A stretch of 64,000 bases of DNA, from NCBI GenBank assembly GCA_964017195.1, contig OZ024892.1, forward strand, positions 10,710,866 through 10,774,865. The letters are read 5' to 3'. Positions 1 through 12,602 of this stretch are shown here, piece after piece; the stretch's first letter is position 1; every line of letters starts with the position of its first letter. The stretch comes from Siderastrea radians. Its lineage: Eukaryota; Cnidaria; Anthozoa; Scleractinia; Rhizangiidae. The notes under the pieces were generated by a model. That model ran no database searches and was not told where the DNA came from. It saw only the letters and a program-made list of their open reading frames with translations. A program made the translations under genes and the position numbers.

Positions 1-966
1 GTGTCGGATCACTGTCAAATTTTTTATTTAAATTTACATTAAAGCACGCGAGCACTTGAACCAGGTTGAAGGATGACTAGACATAAACGGCTTGCTAATT
101 ATTACTTATAAGCAAACAAAAAAGACAGTTGTCCTTCTGCGACAGGTTATTAACCAGTGGGGTAGATTTTATACACGTGCCCTAAAATTTCCCCCACCAA
201 GCCGCAGGATGACATAATTGACTAACATACTGCTCAAATATTTTTAAGTATTCATTTAAGTTCATTATCAGCGACTTCTCAGGGAAAATATAACAAAAAG
301 GTATCTTAGCAAGATTAAGTAGCGGGTCGCGAATGTAAATTTTCTTTGTCTGTGGTTAAGTGACAATTAAAACTATTCAATCCTTTTGTCCATTTACTTT
401 GAATTTCATTGTACTTCTGTGAATGGGAGCATGCCGCTTTTGTTATACTAAGCCTTGGCACGTGTATCAATTGGAAATTCTATTCAATCAATAAAAATTG
501 ATTTATCATCGCCCGAGGTTGCGTTTGAGAATACAACATTTATTGTTGAAACTGTAAAAGCGCACACAGAGAGAATGTCATTTCATTCTAACATTTGCCG
601 AATATGGAGATTTTAGGCTCCTGCTAAGAGGTAATACGATTATTTATTCCTAGCTTAGTACAATCAACTACTTCTGCTGTTTAATTGAAAGTACAATTAT
701 TTATTTTTTATGCTGGGTTTACATTTTAGGGATCAATGAATGTGGTTTTCCTCAGCAAGCCATTTCAAATGCAGCTGGATCAAGTCAATACAGCGCGCGC
801 AATGACCAATGAGATTTTCCGTCTAAAAATACCAGCCAATCCGCATCGCCGAAATGACACGTGCTAATTTGGCGCTAATTGTTCGTGCATGCAAAACCAA
901 ACAAAAATTTTTGTCACTTCTCTCGCGGCGTGAAACGTGTCGCGAGCGGAAAAATCCCGTCAAAAA
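1..966 (+). promoter_or_regulatory. Upstream region of the TRIM9-like gene
   Basis: AT-rich sequence with no coding signal that I recognise. The last 200 bases before the start codon contain two CCAAT boxes on + (805-809 and 836-840) and a CpG-rich stretch near 790-800 and 920-955. These suit a TATA-less promoter and a 5' untranslated region. The transcription start cannot be placed from sequence alone. Confidence 0.4.
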
Positions 967-3900
967 ATGGAAGGGGAATTGACTTGTCCCGTTTGTAAGA
1001 GGCCGTTTGTGAGTCCAGTTGTCCTTCCATGTTCTCACAGCATTTGCTTGGGTTGTTCACAAGCCGCTGTAACAACTGCCGGTGGAGATATTTCGACAAG
1101 TTCTAACGCATCCAGTCATGGCGATTCCGAAGAAACGCCTTACGTTACTTTGTACGACATGAATCATTTGTACCAAAGCATTGGCAATCTTCCCTGCTTA
1201 AGATGCCCATCGTGTAAAAAACTCTTTCCTCTCGATGGCCGTGGGGTCAACGGCTTCCCACGGAACCGCCTCTTAGAAAATATTGTCAATCGCTATTACG
1301 CAAAATCAAATGGAATTGTGTATTGTCAACTTTGCGACGAAAACCAACCTTCCCAAGCTACTGTGATGTGTGAACAGTGCGAAGTCGCTTATTGCGATCG
1401 TTGCTGTAAGACTTGTCATCCAAGCCGCGGACCTTTAGCCAAACACTGTCTCGTCGCCCCCACAAGCTCCAAATCGCCTCTCAAACCAACTGCACAAGTG
1501 GTAAAATGCGGCAACCACAGAGAAGAAAATATTAGCATGTACTGTGTGTTTTGCCGTGTTCCCGTGTGTTATGTATGTATAGAGCGAGGACAGCACACGG
1601 GACATGAAGTGAAGGCTTTAGGTGCGATGTTTAAAGAGCAAAAGGTAGGAGATGTCTTAAATTTGCATTTATTTTCCCATTTGGCGATCTCGACACTTCA
1701 CTAGGAAGTGTATAATCTTCGATGTACTTAGCGCACACGAATTGAAGTTGAAAAATCACACCTGTATTTTGACTTTGTTTTCTGTCTTTCAAAATGCTGG
1801 CAAACTTTTTAAAACCATCAGCATCAGTGACAGATAAATTTTAACTTCATTTGAAAAAAAAAATCAGGCCTCTGAGCAGCGCATTATTTTTGTTCCAAGC
1901 AGGATGGCGTATGCAAATTTTGTTGCAGTAAATGTTTAATTAATGCAGACTGACAGTTGTCGAAGTCAAAATTTTGGAAAAAATCGCGACGGTCTTGGCA
2001 TTTTCAACTAAGATCCGATATACACTTTCTTAAAGTGTATTCGTAGACAAAAGATGCAGTTCGTGAGCTGAAAAATAATACAGTTGCATCGATCAGGTGT
2101 TCCTACGGTCAACTGGGGAACCATTCGTAAATAAAGAAAAAAAATTTTCCCTTCGTGCATTTTTTCACGCCTAACCGAAAATTTTTATTTGTTCTGTAGA
2201 AGTCAAATTTAGGAATTGTTTTCCTTTAAATGTGTGTCACAAAACTAATCGATCATGAAATCTGATATAAATTTACCATTGGCATCAGTCTCTTCTTAAT
2301 TTCCAAGAAGGCCATCTTGATCTGTAAGAATTGGGCATCAGATTTTATCTTTTTGACTTGTATTGAAATCAATATAGTGTGAAAGACCTTGCATAAATCT
2401 TGTGATTTTAGGGAGTAATTGAGTAAACCCTGATGAAGCAAGAAATGTCAAAATTTCTGTCACTGGCTCCCTGCACCCACCCCGTCCCCCATCTCACCTC
2501 TCCCATCTCCCCCACCCCTCCCCCATCTCTTGGGGCCTCTTCATACAAGTCTGGTAACCGGGTTGGCCCGGTTAGCAGGACGTGAGATGTAGAAATGGCA
2601 CTGTGATGTGTGAGCACAGTGTGAAGTCACTTATTGTGATTAGTACTGTAAAACTTGTCATTCAAGCTAAACACTCGCTCGTCGCCCCCACAAGCTCAAA
2701 ATCGCCTCTCAAACCGACAGCACAAGTGTTAAAATGCAGCAACCAGGGAGAAGAAAATATTAGCATGTACTGTGTGTTTTGCCGTGTTCCCGTGTGTTAT
2801 GTATGTTTAGAGCGAGGACAGCACACGGGACACGAAGTGAAGGTTTTGAGTGCAACGTTTAAAGAAGAGAAGGTAGGAGACATCTCAAGCATTTATCTTC
2901 CCTTTTGGCAATCTTGACACTTCACTTGGAAGTGTATAATCTCCAATGTACTTAGCGTGGGTACAAACTAATTCAAGTTGATAAATCACACTTGTATTTT
3001 GACTTTCTTTTTTTTGTCTTTCAAAATGCAGGCCTTTTTATCAATCACCAGTATCTTTAACAGATCAATTTTAACTCCAGTTGAAAAAAAAACTGGCCTC
3101 TATATATTGCTGGTAGAGCATTATTTTTCTTCCAAGCAGGATGGTGTATGCAAATTTTGGTGGCAGGGGCATTAGATCCCACCATTGTTCGTACTCCCCT
3201 CAGGGTTTAAAATATATTACAGTCACTCAAAATTCGAGCCCATTATAGTGGGGTAAATTTTTGAAGTTGGTGATTTTATCATACAATTGATGTGTTTGCT
3301 GCTGTGCCCTATCCATATCTTCTCCGAATAGGATGAACCTATACCTCATTCCTTGGTGAACCACTTGTTCTAGCCTTCACGAAGAAGAACATGACAAATA
3401 TTTTGACCATAGTATGACTCACTTATGTCAAGTTTTTTTAAAACAAAATGACATCTGTTTTTCAAAACAAACTGACATCTGAGCATAATTCTGAATAACA
3501 AGGGCATGGAAATTTAAATACTAGATTTATTGATAAAAGACAAAATTATCCTAAAATCTAAAAGAAATGGTCCATCTTTAGCCATGATTTGATGAGTGAT
3601 TTGGCATGAGCAAGGAACTTCCCTGAATCAGCTTCTGTGTTTCAATGTTTACGTGCCACATAAGGGGAAAATATCATGCCAGTTTGAATCATCGGCTTCT
3701 CTCGAGCTCGCTTATAGGCACCTTTGTCGTTGCTGACTTCTATTGAAGAGAAGTTAACTCCATCAAATTTCTTGTACTTTTCTACCCAAGTTTCTAAAAC
3801 TTTTGCTGAGGCAAAGCAGAACTGCCAAAAAATGCTTGCATTTCACTGTTGAATATTTAACCTTGCTTGTTTAGCAGATGCGAAACCGGAAGCTCAGGTC

Positions 3901-6900
3901 GAATCGGTGCCTTGCAAAGCTTTCTTGAGCATCTGTCCTTGCTCTCGTTGAAGGGATTTTTAAGCCATTGCATTCCTAGTAATTTTCTACACCATCTTTC
4001 ATGAAAAAATTGGTAATTAATTGGACATTAAACTACTGAACACCACGCTAATGTTGACCGAAAGTTTGCGACACATATTTGTTTTGACCAAGCGAAAACA
4101 AAAGTCTGGGTGTGAGTGACTACAAAAAACAAGAACATTGCCATTGCCATGTTGGCGATGGCAGGGTAATTTAATGCAGACTTATAGCTAGTGTTGAAGT
4201 CAAAGTTTTGGAACAAGTCACAACGGTCGTACCATTTTCAATTGAGATCCAACATATACCTTCTACAAAGCATATTAATTCATAAACAAAAAACATAGTT
4301 CATGAGCTGAAATTAATGCAGTTGCCCAGACGATCAGGTGTTCTAACAGTCAACCGGGGAACAATTCGGGAATAAAGAAGAAATTTTTCTCCTTGCATTT
4401 TTTCTGGGCTATATTTTTATTTTTCCTGCAGGAATCAGATTTGGGAATTGTTTTCCTTTAGAATTGTCGTCAAGTTGAATTAATCACAAAACTGATCAAT
4501 CATGAAATTTGATATAAATTTAACATGGTGTCAGTCTTTCTCCAGGAAGGCTATCTTGATTTGAAAGAATTGACTGTCAAATTTTGTTGTTTTAATCGTT
4601 TTGACTTGTACTGAAATATTAATATGATGTGAAAGAGCTTGCATAAATCCTGTGATTTTAAGGGAGTAACTGTCAAAATTTCTCTCAGGTTCCTTGTCCT
4701 CACCCCTCCCTTATCTCATAGTGTCAAGCTAGATTTAATCAGACAGAGGATAGAATAATATTGTTTTTTTTTTGTTTGTTTCAGGGTGAACTTTTAGCTA
4801 ATATGAAGTTACTGGATGCGAAAAACAATGAATTGAAGAACTTTATTCAGCACCTGAATGGAAATTGCTCAATTATCCAGGTAAAACACTTCTAATGGTG
4901 ATTTTTAGCCTGAATTTTAGGCTTTTTCTGTTAATACTTCTTCCCGAGAGTATAAACAACGTACTTCTCACTTTAGAGTACTCAATGAACTCTGCACTGT
5001 CTTCTCTTACTCACAAGAGTACATACAATGGTCACTCTCTCAACCATAGGCTCTGAACCATAAAGTATTTTAGACTATTAATGATAAAAGTAATTGATTT
5101 GTTTATTTTCCTTTTTTGATTTTAATCTGTCATCATCAAGCAAGATGAGTTGATGGCTCAGCTGAGTTATTCTTTTTTTAAATCCTAAACGTTTTTGGAA
5201 AAAACCAATATTTTATTCCAGGAAAATGGTTTGGATTTTGAAGCCAGTGTGGTAGCACAATGCGACGCACTAGTAAATTTCATACAGCAACGGAAAGTGG
5301 AGTTAATTGAAGCCATCACAACAGAGATGAACTCCAAAATTCAGATGGTTAAAGAACAGATGACAAGTTGTGACAAAAAGTTCCAAAGTGTCGCTGGCGT
5401 TCTCCAGTATGGTCATGAATGTTTACAAGAGACGGATGCTGCCTCTTTTCTTCTGGTGAGAAATATTAGGCTGATCAACATTAAAATTCTCCTTACAGAT
5501 ACAAAATAAATACGCTACAGAGAAGCACATGGGTGAAGAGAGTATTTAAAGAAATCATCAACTTGTAATTGGAGAAAGCACTAAATTGAGCAGGAGGGAA
5601 AAGGTCGCTGGATGTAATCTTGACACAGATCCTCCAAAACCTGGATGAAAATGGGAGTGGGGACAGGGGCTCTGATCAAAATTGAAATTCTCTTTTCAGA
5701 TACTAATGCATTGCCAAGCATACAGGTGACAAGGTAAAGAAATCATCGACAAGGCGTTGTTTGTGCTGGTCTAGCACTAAATTGTGAGTAAGGTCACGGG
5801 GGGAGGGGGTGGGGTGGAGTGGTGTGAGAACCCAAAAGAGAATGGGGAACAAGGATCTGAACAACTCCATCCACCCACCCCACCCATGGTATATCCCCAC
5901 CTTCTTTCACTTTGTTTATTGCAAAATTTTATGCTGTGTTGAAAAATCTTTTCCTGTTTCTCGTGGTTATAACCACCACCCTGGGAATCCTGCTTGCTGC
6001 CGTCCCTTTTTCGCCCTACCTCCAGCAGACTTTGTGCACCCTTTTCTGCTGGGTTCGTATTTCGTGAGTAGAGAGTGGGAGAGAAGGAAGCAGAAGGCAA
6101 AAGAACAGCAATGCTGTTAAATATGCATACTTTTTGATCATGAGTTTCCATTCTTTCATCTTTAGATTGTAGTACTCTTAACTTGCAATAAGTAAAATTT
6201 GAAATAAAATCTTATTCAGTCCTTGTTTATTTACAGGTTGCAAACTCTTTAAATGGAAGGTTAGTCAGTGTTTCATTTTTCATTTAATTTTAGAAATGCA
6301 AGACATATCAGCTCTGCTGCGGAATTTAAATATTTCAGTCCTGCATATAGACTTACCGGTAAATTTAAGGGTTGAATTTTATCTCTTTGGAGAATTTCCA
6401 TCCTCACTTATCAGTGGCATACACAATGGCAGTATTTATATAAATTATATACATGTAAAATCATATATAATACTGGAGAATTTAAATGTTGATCTGGTTT
6501 GAATTTTTTTCCCCTAGAATTACAAGCCTCACTAATCAATGGTCAAAGGAAGTGAAGTTAGAACCTTGCACTGGAGTGGAACTTGAACTGACACTGGACA
6601 CTTCAGCTGTGAGAGGGGCACTCCATGATCTACACTTTATTGAGCTTAAAGGTTGGTCGAACTCAGAGTGATACATTACACTGTGACCTTTCTTTTGCTT
6701 TCTGCCAGTGCAGTGGGGTATAGGTTTCTGTAACAGGAACATATTGTCTTTGTTAAGCCAGTCTCTATATTCACGTGGTTCAAAAACATTACATCAGGTG
6801 TTGCTGAAGCCTTGCCCCTTTTTAACCCCCCAAAAAAAAATCACAAAAGAGAACCTCTAAATTTTTTGCCTGTCAATTCTTTTTAACCCTCCCCACCCAA

Positions 6901-8969
6901 ACCACATCGGGGCTCTTTGCCGCTCACTGATGCCAGTAAACAATGGGAGTGGGGTGACCTGTAATTGATCAAGAAGCATCTGATCCAAATTAGGGGGCAA
7001 GAAGTGAATCTTTTTTTTTAATAGTCTCAAACACTCATCATCATCATTCACATTTTCAGCAGTTATTTCCTTGTTGTTAAAAGTTTCTTGTGGCAAAATT
7101 CTGCCTCTTTTTACTAAAGGAGAGCACTCTCCCTTGAATAATATTGGAAAATAAGGCCATTAAGATGATTGATGTAACAACACCCACCCTGTCACACTAG
7201 TATAAGCTTTGATGATGTTTCTTTTACAGCTCCAATGGCCCCAGAAATAATGCCAGATGAGTGCACTGTCACAAACAATGCCATTACATTGTCATGGAAA
7301 CCACGCAACCAAGGTTGTGTTGATGGTTATGTGGTTGAAATTGACGATGGTACTTCTAGTGGAAAAGAAGATAATTTTATAGAGGTGTACAGAGGAGACA
7401 GGCTGGAGTGTACCATTTCAGGCCTGCAGTTTAATTCAACATACAGAGCAAGAGTAAAGGGTTTTAACAAGGCTGGGGAAGGTGCCCCCAGCGATGAGGT
7501 CTATCTGACAACATCTGACAGTAAGTACAATACTATAGATACATTGTCACTGATCTCAGATCTCTGTGGACGAGGATTTTTTTAGCTTACTTCACAGGCT
7601 GTTGATTTCAGTTCACACTCGGTTGAAAGAAAATAATGATCCACATGATCACAAGTTTGCTTACCACAAGCAGATGACAAGTTTTGTAACATTGAACATG
7701 TGATAAATGAATTTCAACTCAGAATCAACAGGAAAAGTCTCAAATAATCCTGTTCCTGAAAGAGGATTGTCATGTACTAGTTACAAACATTGCAGTATCT
7801 TCAGGATGTAAGGCCTAGTGTTATCTGAAAACATAAGAGGTGAATGTGGGTAAAATTCTGTTTGATCATCAAAAGTTGAGCGTTACTGCTCTTCGGTAAT
7901 CTTGCAGTCAGTATGTAAACTTGTGATCTGTGATTATTTCTTTCAGACTGTAGTAAGCAAAAGGAGGCCATATTTGCAGTGACTTTTTACTGCAATTACC
8001 ACAATCCTTCAGTTTTTTTTGTTTTGTCATGCAAATTTGGGAGTTATGTTATTTAAACCTTACTGGGATTAAAAAACTAAATAGGAAAGTTAAAACAAAG
8101 TTAAAGTGAACTCTGGTAGTTGTATCGAGATGGCCGGTACCATCTTGAAAATGGCTGATGCATTATTAGTGAAGCCTTAAAGAACTTGTGTGCAGATCTG
8201 AAAGGCCCAGCTGTCACATTTTTCACTGAAACTTTGTACGAGAGTCACATTATGAACTCATCAAGTCTAAAATGTTGGCCACTTTGTGTCAGTGAGATAG
8301 AGTAATTTCACATTAGCTAAGTTAATTTCGTTCTTGCTTGCAGCCCATTTCCAGTTAGCTATAGTAGTGTGATTGAAGGTGAAATGCTAGTTTCCAAGAA
8401 CAGAAAGTATTGAAGGCATTAATAATCTGTTGCATTCTATTGCAGTTGCTTGGTTTGCATTGGATCCAGCAACTGCTCATCCCGACATTGTCCTGACCAA
8501 TGACAATACAACCACAACCTGTGCCAGCTTTGACGACAGAGTTGTGCTCGGTAACATCGGTTTCTCACGTGGCTGCCACTATTGGGAAGTCACCATTGAT
8601 CGGTATGATGGAAACCCAGATCCCGCAGTAGGTGTGGCCTTGGGTAGCACTATCAAGGATTCCATTCTGGGTAAAGACGACAAGGCGTGGTGCATGTACA
8701 TTGACAGCAGTCGCAGTTGGTTTCGCCATAACAATGAACATTCCAATCGCAGGGATGGCGGGGTCGATGTCGGATCTGTTATCGGAGTGTTGCTGGATAT
8801 ACCTAACCACAAAGTGACTTTTTATTTGAATGACCAGAAGCGAGGCATCATGCGACTGCCAGATAATCAAGAACCTTTTTATGCAGCGTTCAGCTTGAGT
8901 CGTAATGTACAAATTACTCTGCATACAGGGCTTGAGCCTCCAGATGAAGCATATAACACCAGCAAATGA
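967..8969 (+). CDS. TRIM9: TRIM9/TRIM67-type E3 ubiquitin ligase (RING, B-boxes, coiled coil/COS, FN3, SPRY)
   Basis: Class I TRIM E3 ligase; vertebrate TRIM9 and TRIM67 are cytoskeleton-associated neuronal ligases. Coding exons by GT/AG and phase: 967-1644, 4785-4880, 5222-5455, 6237-6259, 6518-6651, 7230-7520, 8446-8969, giving 1980 nt and 659 aa. Exon 1 encodes the RING (CPVC at residues 7-10, then PCSH and CLGC), a second CPSC pair, B-box 1 (CQLC to CHPSRGPLAKH) and B-box 2 (KCGNHREEN to HTGHEVK). Exons 2-3 form the coiled coil, the microexon and exon 5 the COS region, exon 6 the fibronectin III domain (SWKP, FNSTYRARVKGFNKAG) and exon 7 the SPRY domain (DRYDGNPDPAVGVA, LGKDDKAWCMYID). 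I chose ATG 967 because MEGELTCPVC matches the conserved family start; ATG 937 is in frame but adds ten unlike residues. TRIM9 and TRIM67 are not separable in an outgroup. Intron 1 contains a decayed copy of the end of exon 1. Confidence 0.95.
1355..4712 (+). repeat. Tandem segmental duplication spanning exon 1 end and intron 1
   Basis: Copy A (about 1355-2480) and copy B (about 2597-4712) align in order: the exon end, AAGTGTATAAT, TTTTGACTT...GTCTTTCAAAATGC, the ATCAGGTGTTC...GTCAAC segment, and GTCAAAATTTCT. Copy B holds about 1.0 kb of extra DNA near 3165-4168, in which I see no gene. Divergence is moderate, so the event is not recent. The real splice to exon 2 is at 4785, after both copies. 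Confidence 0.75.
2582..2917 (+). pseudogene. Duplicated, decayed copy of the 3' half of TRIM9 exon 1
   Basis: Tandem copy of the B-box part of exon 1, in intron 1. It is nearly identical to the end of exon 1 (CVFCRVPVCYVC, ERGQHTGHEVK) and keeps the donor GTAGGAGA at 2877. An inserted base shifts the frame through B-box 1, and a roughly 14-bp deletion later restores it, so the B-box 1 zinc ligands are lost. In B-box 2 the ligand His of KCGNH is Gln (KCSNQ). An acceptor-like AG is near 2580. It is probably a non-functional pseudo-exon, though an alternative cassette cannot be excluded without RNA. Confidence 0.75.
5464..5800 (+). repeat. Small tandem duplication in TRIM9 intron 3
   Basis: CTGATCAACATTAAAATTCTC at 5472 recurs as CTGATCAAAATTGAAATTCTC near 5673. 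Both are followed by CAGATAC, AAAGAAATCATC and GCACTAAATTG. Two diverged copies about 205 bp apart. No coding role seen. The rest of intron 3 up to 6236 shows only C-rich low-complexity patches. Confidence 0.5.
6237..6259 (+). other. TRIM9: 23-nt microexon of TRIM9
   Basis: TTTACAG|GTTGCAAAC...GGAAG|GTTAGT. It encodes VANSLNG plus two bases of an Arg codon and joins exon 3 (phase 0) to exon 5 (needs phase 2). Without it the frame breaks. The joined peptide SFLL-VANSLNGR-ITSLTNQW follows the spacing of vertebrate TRIM9 at the same place (ISDALIRRVHL). Confidence 0.8.
7521..8445 (+). other. TRIM9 intron 6, no feature recognised
   Basis: Intron between the FN3 and SPRY exons, donor GTAAGT at 7521 and acceptor TTGCAG ending at 8445. 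I see no ORF, inverted repeat or RNA gene in it. Confidence 0.6.
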
Positions 8970-9049
8970 AACTGGTGACATCACTGACCTATCTTGATAT
9001 GGACATTCACTAATAGTTTGTCTGTAATTATTTATTTATTTAATTTATC

Positions 9050-9345
9050 TTTATTAGAAGGGACACATGGCAATTGATTGCTCCCTGAAAAGAATCGACA
9101 TTTCTTTGATAATGACACCTGTCTAAATTAAGTGGTTCTCTCTAGAGAGGACACCTCTAAGACAGGCAATAATTTCTCTGTGATGAATGTCTCTGTCAGA
9201 TGGACACGTTTCTGAGATGGACCCATCTGTATTGTAGAAATTTTTCCAAGGGAGACACCTCTAAGATGGAACCCTTCTCTAAATTAGACACTACTCTACA
9301 CTGGACATCACATTGAGGGGCCCCTCCCTAAGATTGACACCCCTC
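9050..9345. repeat. Degenerate minisatellite of ACACCTCTAAGA-type units
   Basis: Short units around GGACACCTCTAAGA, ATGGACAC and TTAGACAC recur about every 20-40 bases just after the TRIM9 stop codon. The copies are poorly conserved. Likely a dispersed degenerate repeat in or behind the 3' untranslated region. Confidence 0.5.
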
Positions 9346-10667
9346 TTTGACAACTATTTGTATAGGCAATGAATCTGCCATTGGTAATATTTATTTTTGG
9401 TGGTTAGGTGATTTCATTAGGTGGTTAAACTAATACCAATAGTATATAAATTGTGCAGAAAACAAAGGTCCACTTGATTGTTAAATTTCTAGTTCTTCCT
9501 TCTGACTTCTAGTAATATTGAATAAGATATTAACAGTAAATCAATTACAATTATGGTATATTATAATACTGCTGGAAAAGCTAATGAAATTGGGCTTAAC
9601 TTGGGTGATAAAGTTTTTCTGTTAATTGATAATTGTACAGAGATTGTACATGTCTCATGTTAGACTTGTTGAAAGGATAAACAGTCTAAAATAATGCAGT
9701 ATAATAGAATGCATTGTGTATTGTACTAATATGCTGAAGGTCCATATCTTGGACATTTCTTTATTGGCTAATTTAATTTATTATTGTTAATTAAATATTT
9801 ATCATTAATAGTTAATGTTAATATAAAATATTAATTATTATTTCCAAAACTGGTAAAAGTAGGTGACCATTTACAAACTAAGTATGTGAGGTTAGTTAGG
9901 TGAAAATTGTACAAAAAATTAATTATCTCTACGAAATAAACCACTCATTTAAGTTCTCTTGAGTTTACTAATTAATGGATAAATGTAAACATTAATGGTT
10001 CTAACAATTATATGTTCTGACACTAAATGTCTGTCTCTAATTCTGTAAAAGTGACCTGTGCTTATTTATTTTCATCAAAGACGTTATTTTATAGTGAGGT
10101 TAAAAGAGGTTTGACTCTGACTTGTGTTTGGTTACTTGCTAATTAGACGTTTTGTATTTGGGTTGCTTATTTGTTGTCTCAATTAATTTTTAAAATTCAA
10201 GTTAATATAGTATACCTTACAACGACCAGTTTTTCTGGCTTGTATGAAGGTTTATGCAGTTATTTTTTTTAATATGAAGACCCCATTAAAACAACCACTT
10301 TTTATGGCTGTTGGTGGTTGGGTTCTTGGTTCATTGAAGTTTACTTTTAGTTTTTTAAACAGAAGTTAAATAATAAATAATTGAAATGATTTCTTATTTT
10401 TGCAGGCTGCTAAAGAATACAGTCTAAGTGTCTTGTTGAACTCTTTAGTAAGTTAGTAACTAACAGAGGCTCTGAAAGCTCGATTCAATGCCAGATTACT
10501 TTGATCTGCTGTCAGAAATGTCAAATTTAATTTTGCCAGGTAAACAAAGTTCCACGTCTGGTCTGGATGTTGAATTTGTGTTGCATGTTTAGTGGTATTG
10601 ACACACAAAATAGGTGAAAAATATTTTTAAAAAATCATGTAAGCATTTGGACAGTAAATATGTTCTG
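9346..10667. other. Downstream of TRIM9, AT-rich, no gene seen
   Basis: Very AT-rich spacer. AATAAA at 9935-9940 on + could be a distal polyadenylation signal of TRIM9. No open frame resembling a protein, no RNA gene and no clear inverted repeat were seen. Confidence 0.4.
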
Positions 10668-10674
10668 CTGGCAC

Positions 10675-11993
10675 CACAGGCAGCCCAAATTGGCAGTATG
10701 GGTACTCGAATATTTCATTGACAGGCTAAATATAATAAACGAACAAGTTGAAATGAAAACACAAATAAAGAAACGTGTAAATAAAACATTGCTTACGTTT
10801 TATTTGTTGTTGCTTGATGTGTCTTGACTGTCCTGGGAGCTATTCACACAAGTTTTAAATTTCGCTGATTAGTACCGTATGTTCTGTCCTTTATATAGCG
10901 AAGCAAGGCTGGCGGGTGAGAAACGAAGAGACTTTTCCACGGACTTCGACAAAAGCACTCAAAATACTCCCACCTCCACAAAATCTGAACCAGTACAGTC
11001 CTGCTTGCATTACTTTCCTAAAGTTTTCTCTTCAGAGTCAAAAGTTCACAATAAGTAGGCAAAAATCTCGCCGTTTTCGCCACAAAAGCGGCCTTTTGTC
11101 TTTCGTCTTATCCGCTCGCCGATCGCTGCCGACACGGGTACGCGCCATCGTAACAAAATTGCTCCCGACCCCGGGTATGCTTCGTTAACTTGACCCAGCG
11201 AAAACTGCTCCCGTGTGGAGGCCTAGAGAGTTTAGAGTTAGCTCCTAGTAGAACTGTTACGTAGCAACAATTTTCAGGGCAGCACAAGAGAACAAGATGA
11301 ACACTACCAACCACAATAAAAGAGCACCGCACGAAGCAAAAAATTTTTTCCTTCAAGCCGGCAAAAATTGTTTTTCCGCCGAGTTCGCGCCAACTCTGTA
11401 ACCTTGACCTGTTTCACGTGCTTCGTCCATGCGCGAGGTTAAATTCTAAACTCTCTATGCCCCCACACGGGAGCAGTTTTCCCTGGGTCAAATAAACGAA
11501 GCCTACCCGGGGTCGGGAGCAATTTTGTTACGATGGCGCGTACCCGTGTCGGCAGCGATTGGCGAGCAGATAAGACGAAAGACAAAAGGCCGCTTTTGTG
11601 GCGAAAACGGCGAGATTTTTGCCCACTTATTGTGAACTCTTGACTCCGAAGAGAAAACTTTCGGAAAGTATTGCAAGCGGGACTGTACTGGTTCGGATTT
11701 TGTGGAGGTGGGAGTATTTTGAGTGCTTTGTCGAGCTCCGTTGAAAAGTCTCTTCGTTTCTCACCCGCCAGCCTTGCTTCGCTATATAAAGGACAGAACA
11801 TACGGCACTAATCAGCAAAATTTAAAATTTGTGTAAATAGCTCCCAGGACAGTCAATACACATCAAGCAACAACAAATAAAACGTAAGCAATGTTTTATT
11901 TACACGTTTCTTTATTTGTGTTTTCATTTCAACTTGAAAAAGACTGTCAATGAAATCTCCTAGTACACATACTGCCAATCTGGGCTGCCTGTG
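10675..11993. mobile_element. Foldback element, CACAGGC family, 7-bp target duplication
   Basis: Inverted arms of about 560 bp (10675-11240 and 11445-11993) flank a ~200-bp centre. Termini are CACAGGCAGCCCA and its complement. The 7 bases before it (CTGGCAC, 10668-10674) are repeated exactly after it (11994-12000), so this is a real insertion. Open frames in the arms (for example 10916-11188 + and 11439-11801 -) are mirror images of each other and resemble no protein; I do not call them genes. A second member is at 48388-50098. Non-autonomous; superfamily not identified. Confidence 0.85.
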
Positions 11994-12000
11994 CTGGCAC

Positions 12001-12571
12001 ATGTACAAAAATCATTATCAGCTTCCAATTCTCTCTCAATCTCATTTAAATCAAGTTTAAACTGGGCCTCTTGTGTTTGGGTTAAATGCAGAAAAAGTTG
12101 TAAGAAGTATAATTAAAACTGGGATGTACAGTAATCTTTGTTCCTTTAAGTTGTTTCAGGTGTTTCTTAACATAAAAAATTCCAACATGGTTTCTTAAGT
12201 TATTTATAGGTATTTGAAGGAAGAGTTAAACAGTAAATAGTTAATATATTACTTAATGTGTAGATATTTAAAGTAAAATTTAATTCATTGTACTCTTGCT
12301 CAAGATTGTAGAAATGCAATTATTTAATATTAATTTATTTACTGTAAAAATGTTGAGTGAAAATTATTAAAAATGTCTGCAGAACAGGTAGTGGTCCATA
12401 ATTTTCATTTCAGTTAATGCATTGTTACACAAGGGATTTTTCCTGCAAATTGGAAGGCAAGTTGAGAACGAAATTGCACATAAAACACCCCTCTTCGCAA
12501 CTTGTTTCATGTCTCTGAAAAATGATGTACCCATCAAAAAACAACTTAAAGAAGGTATAACATGGTATTGT

Positions 12572-12602
<31 letters not shown>

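Noticed and set aside
5777..6151. Overlapping frames of 103-124 codons on both strands in TRIM9 intron 3
   Set aside because: C-rich low-complexity sequence, no homology recognised, located inside a well-defined intron.
8565..8984. 139-codon frame on - over the SPRY exon
   Set aside because: Antisense shadow of TRIM9 exon 7.
10916..11801. Frames of 82-120 codons on both strands with similar sequence
   Set aside because: Arm translations of the foldback 10675-11993; no domain and no start context.
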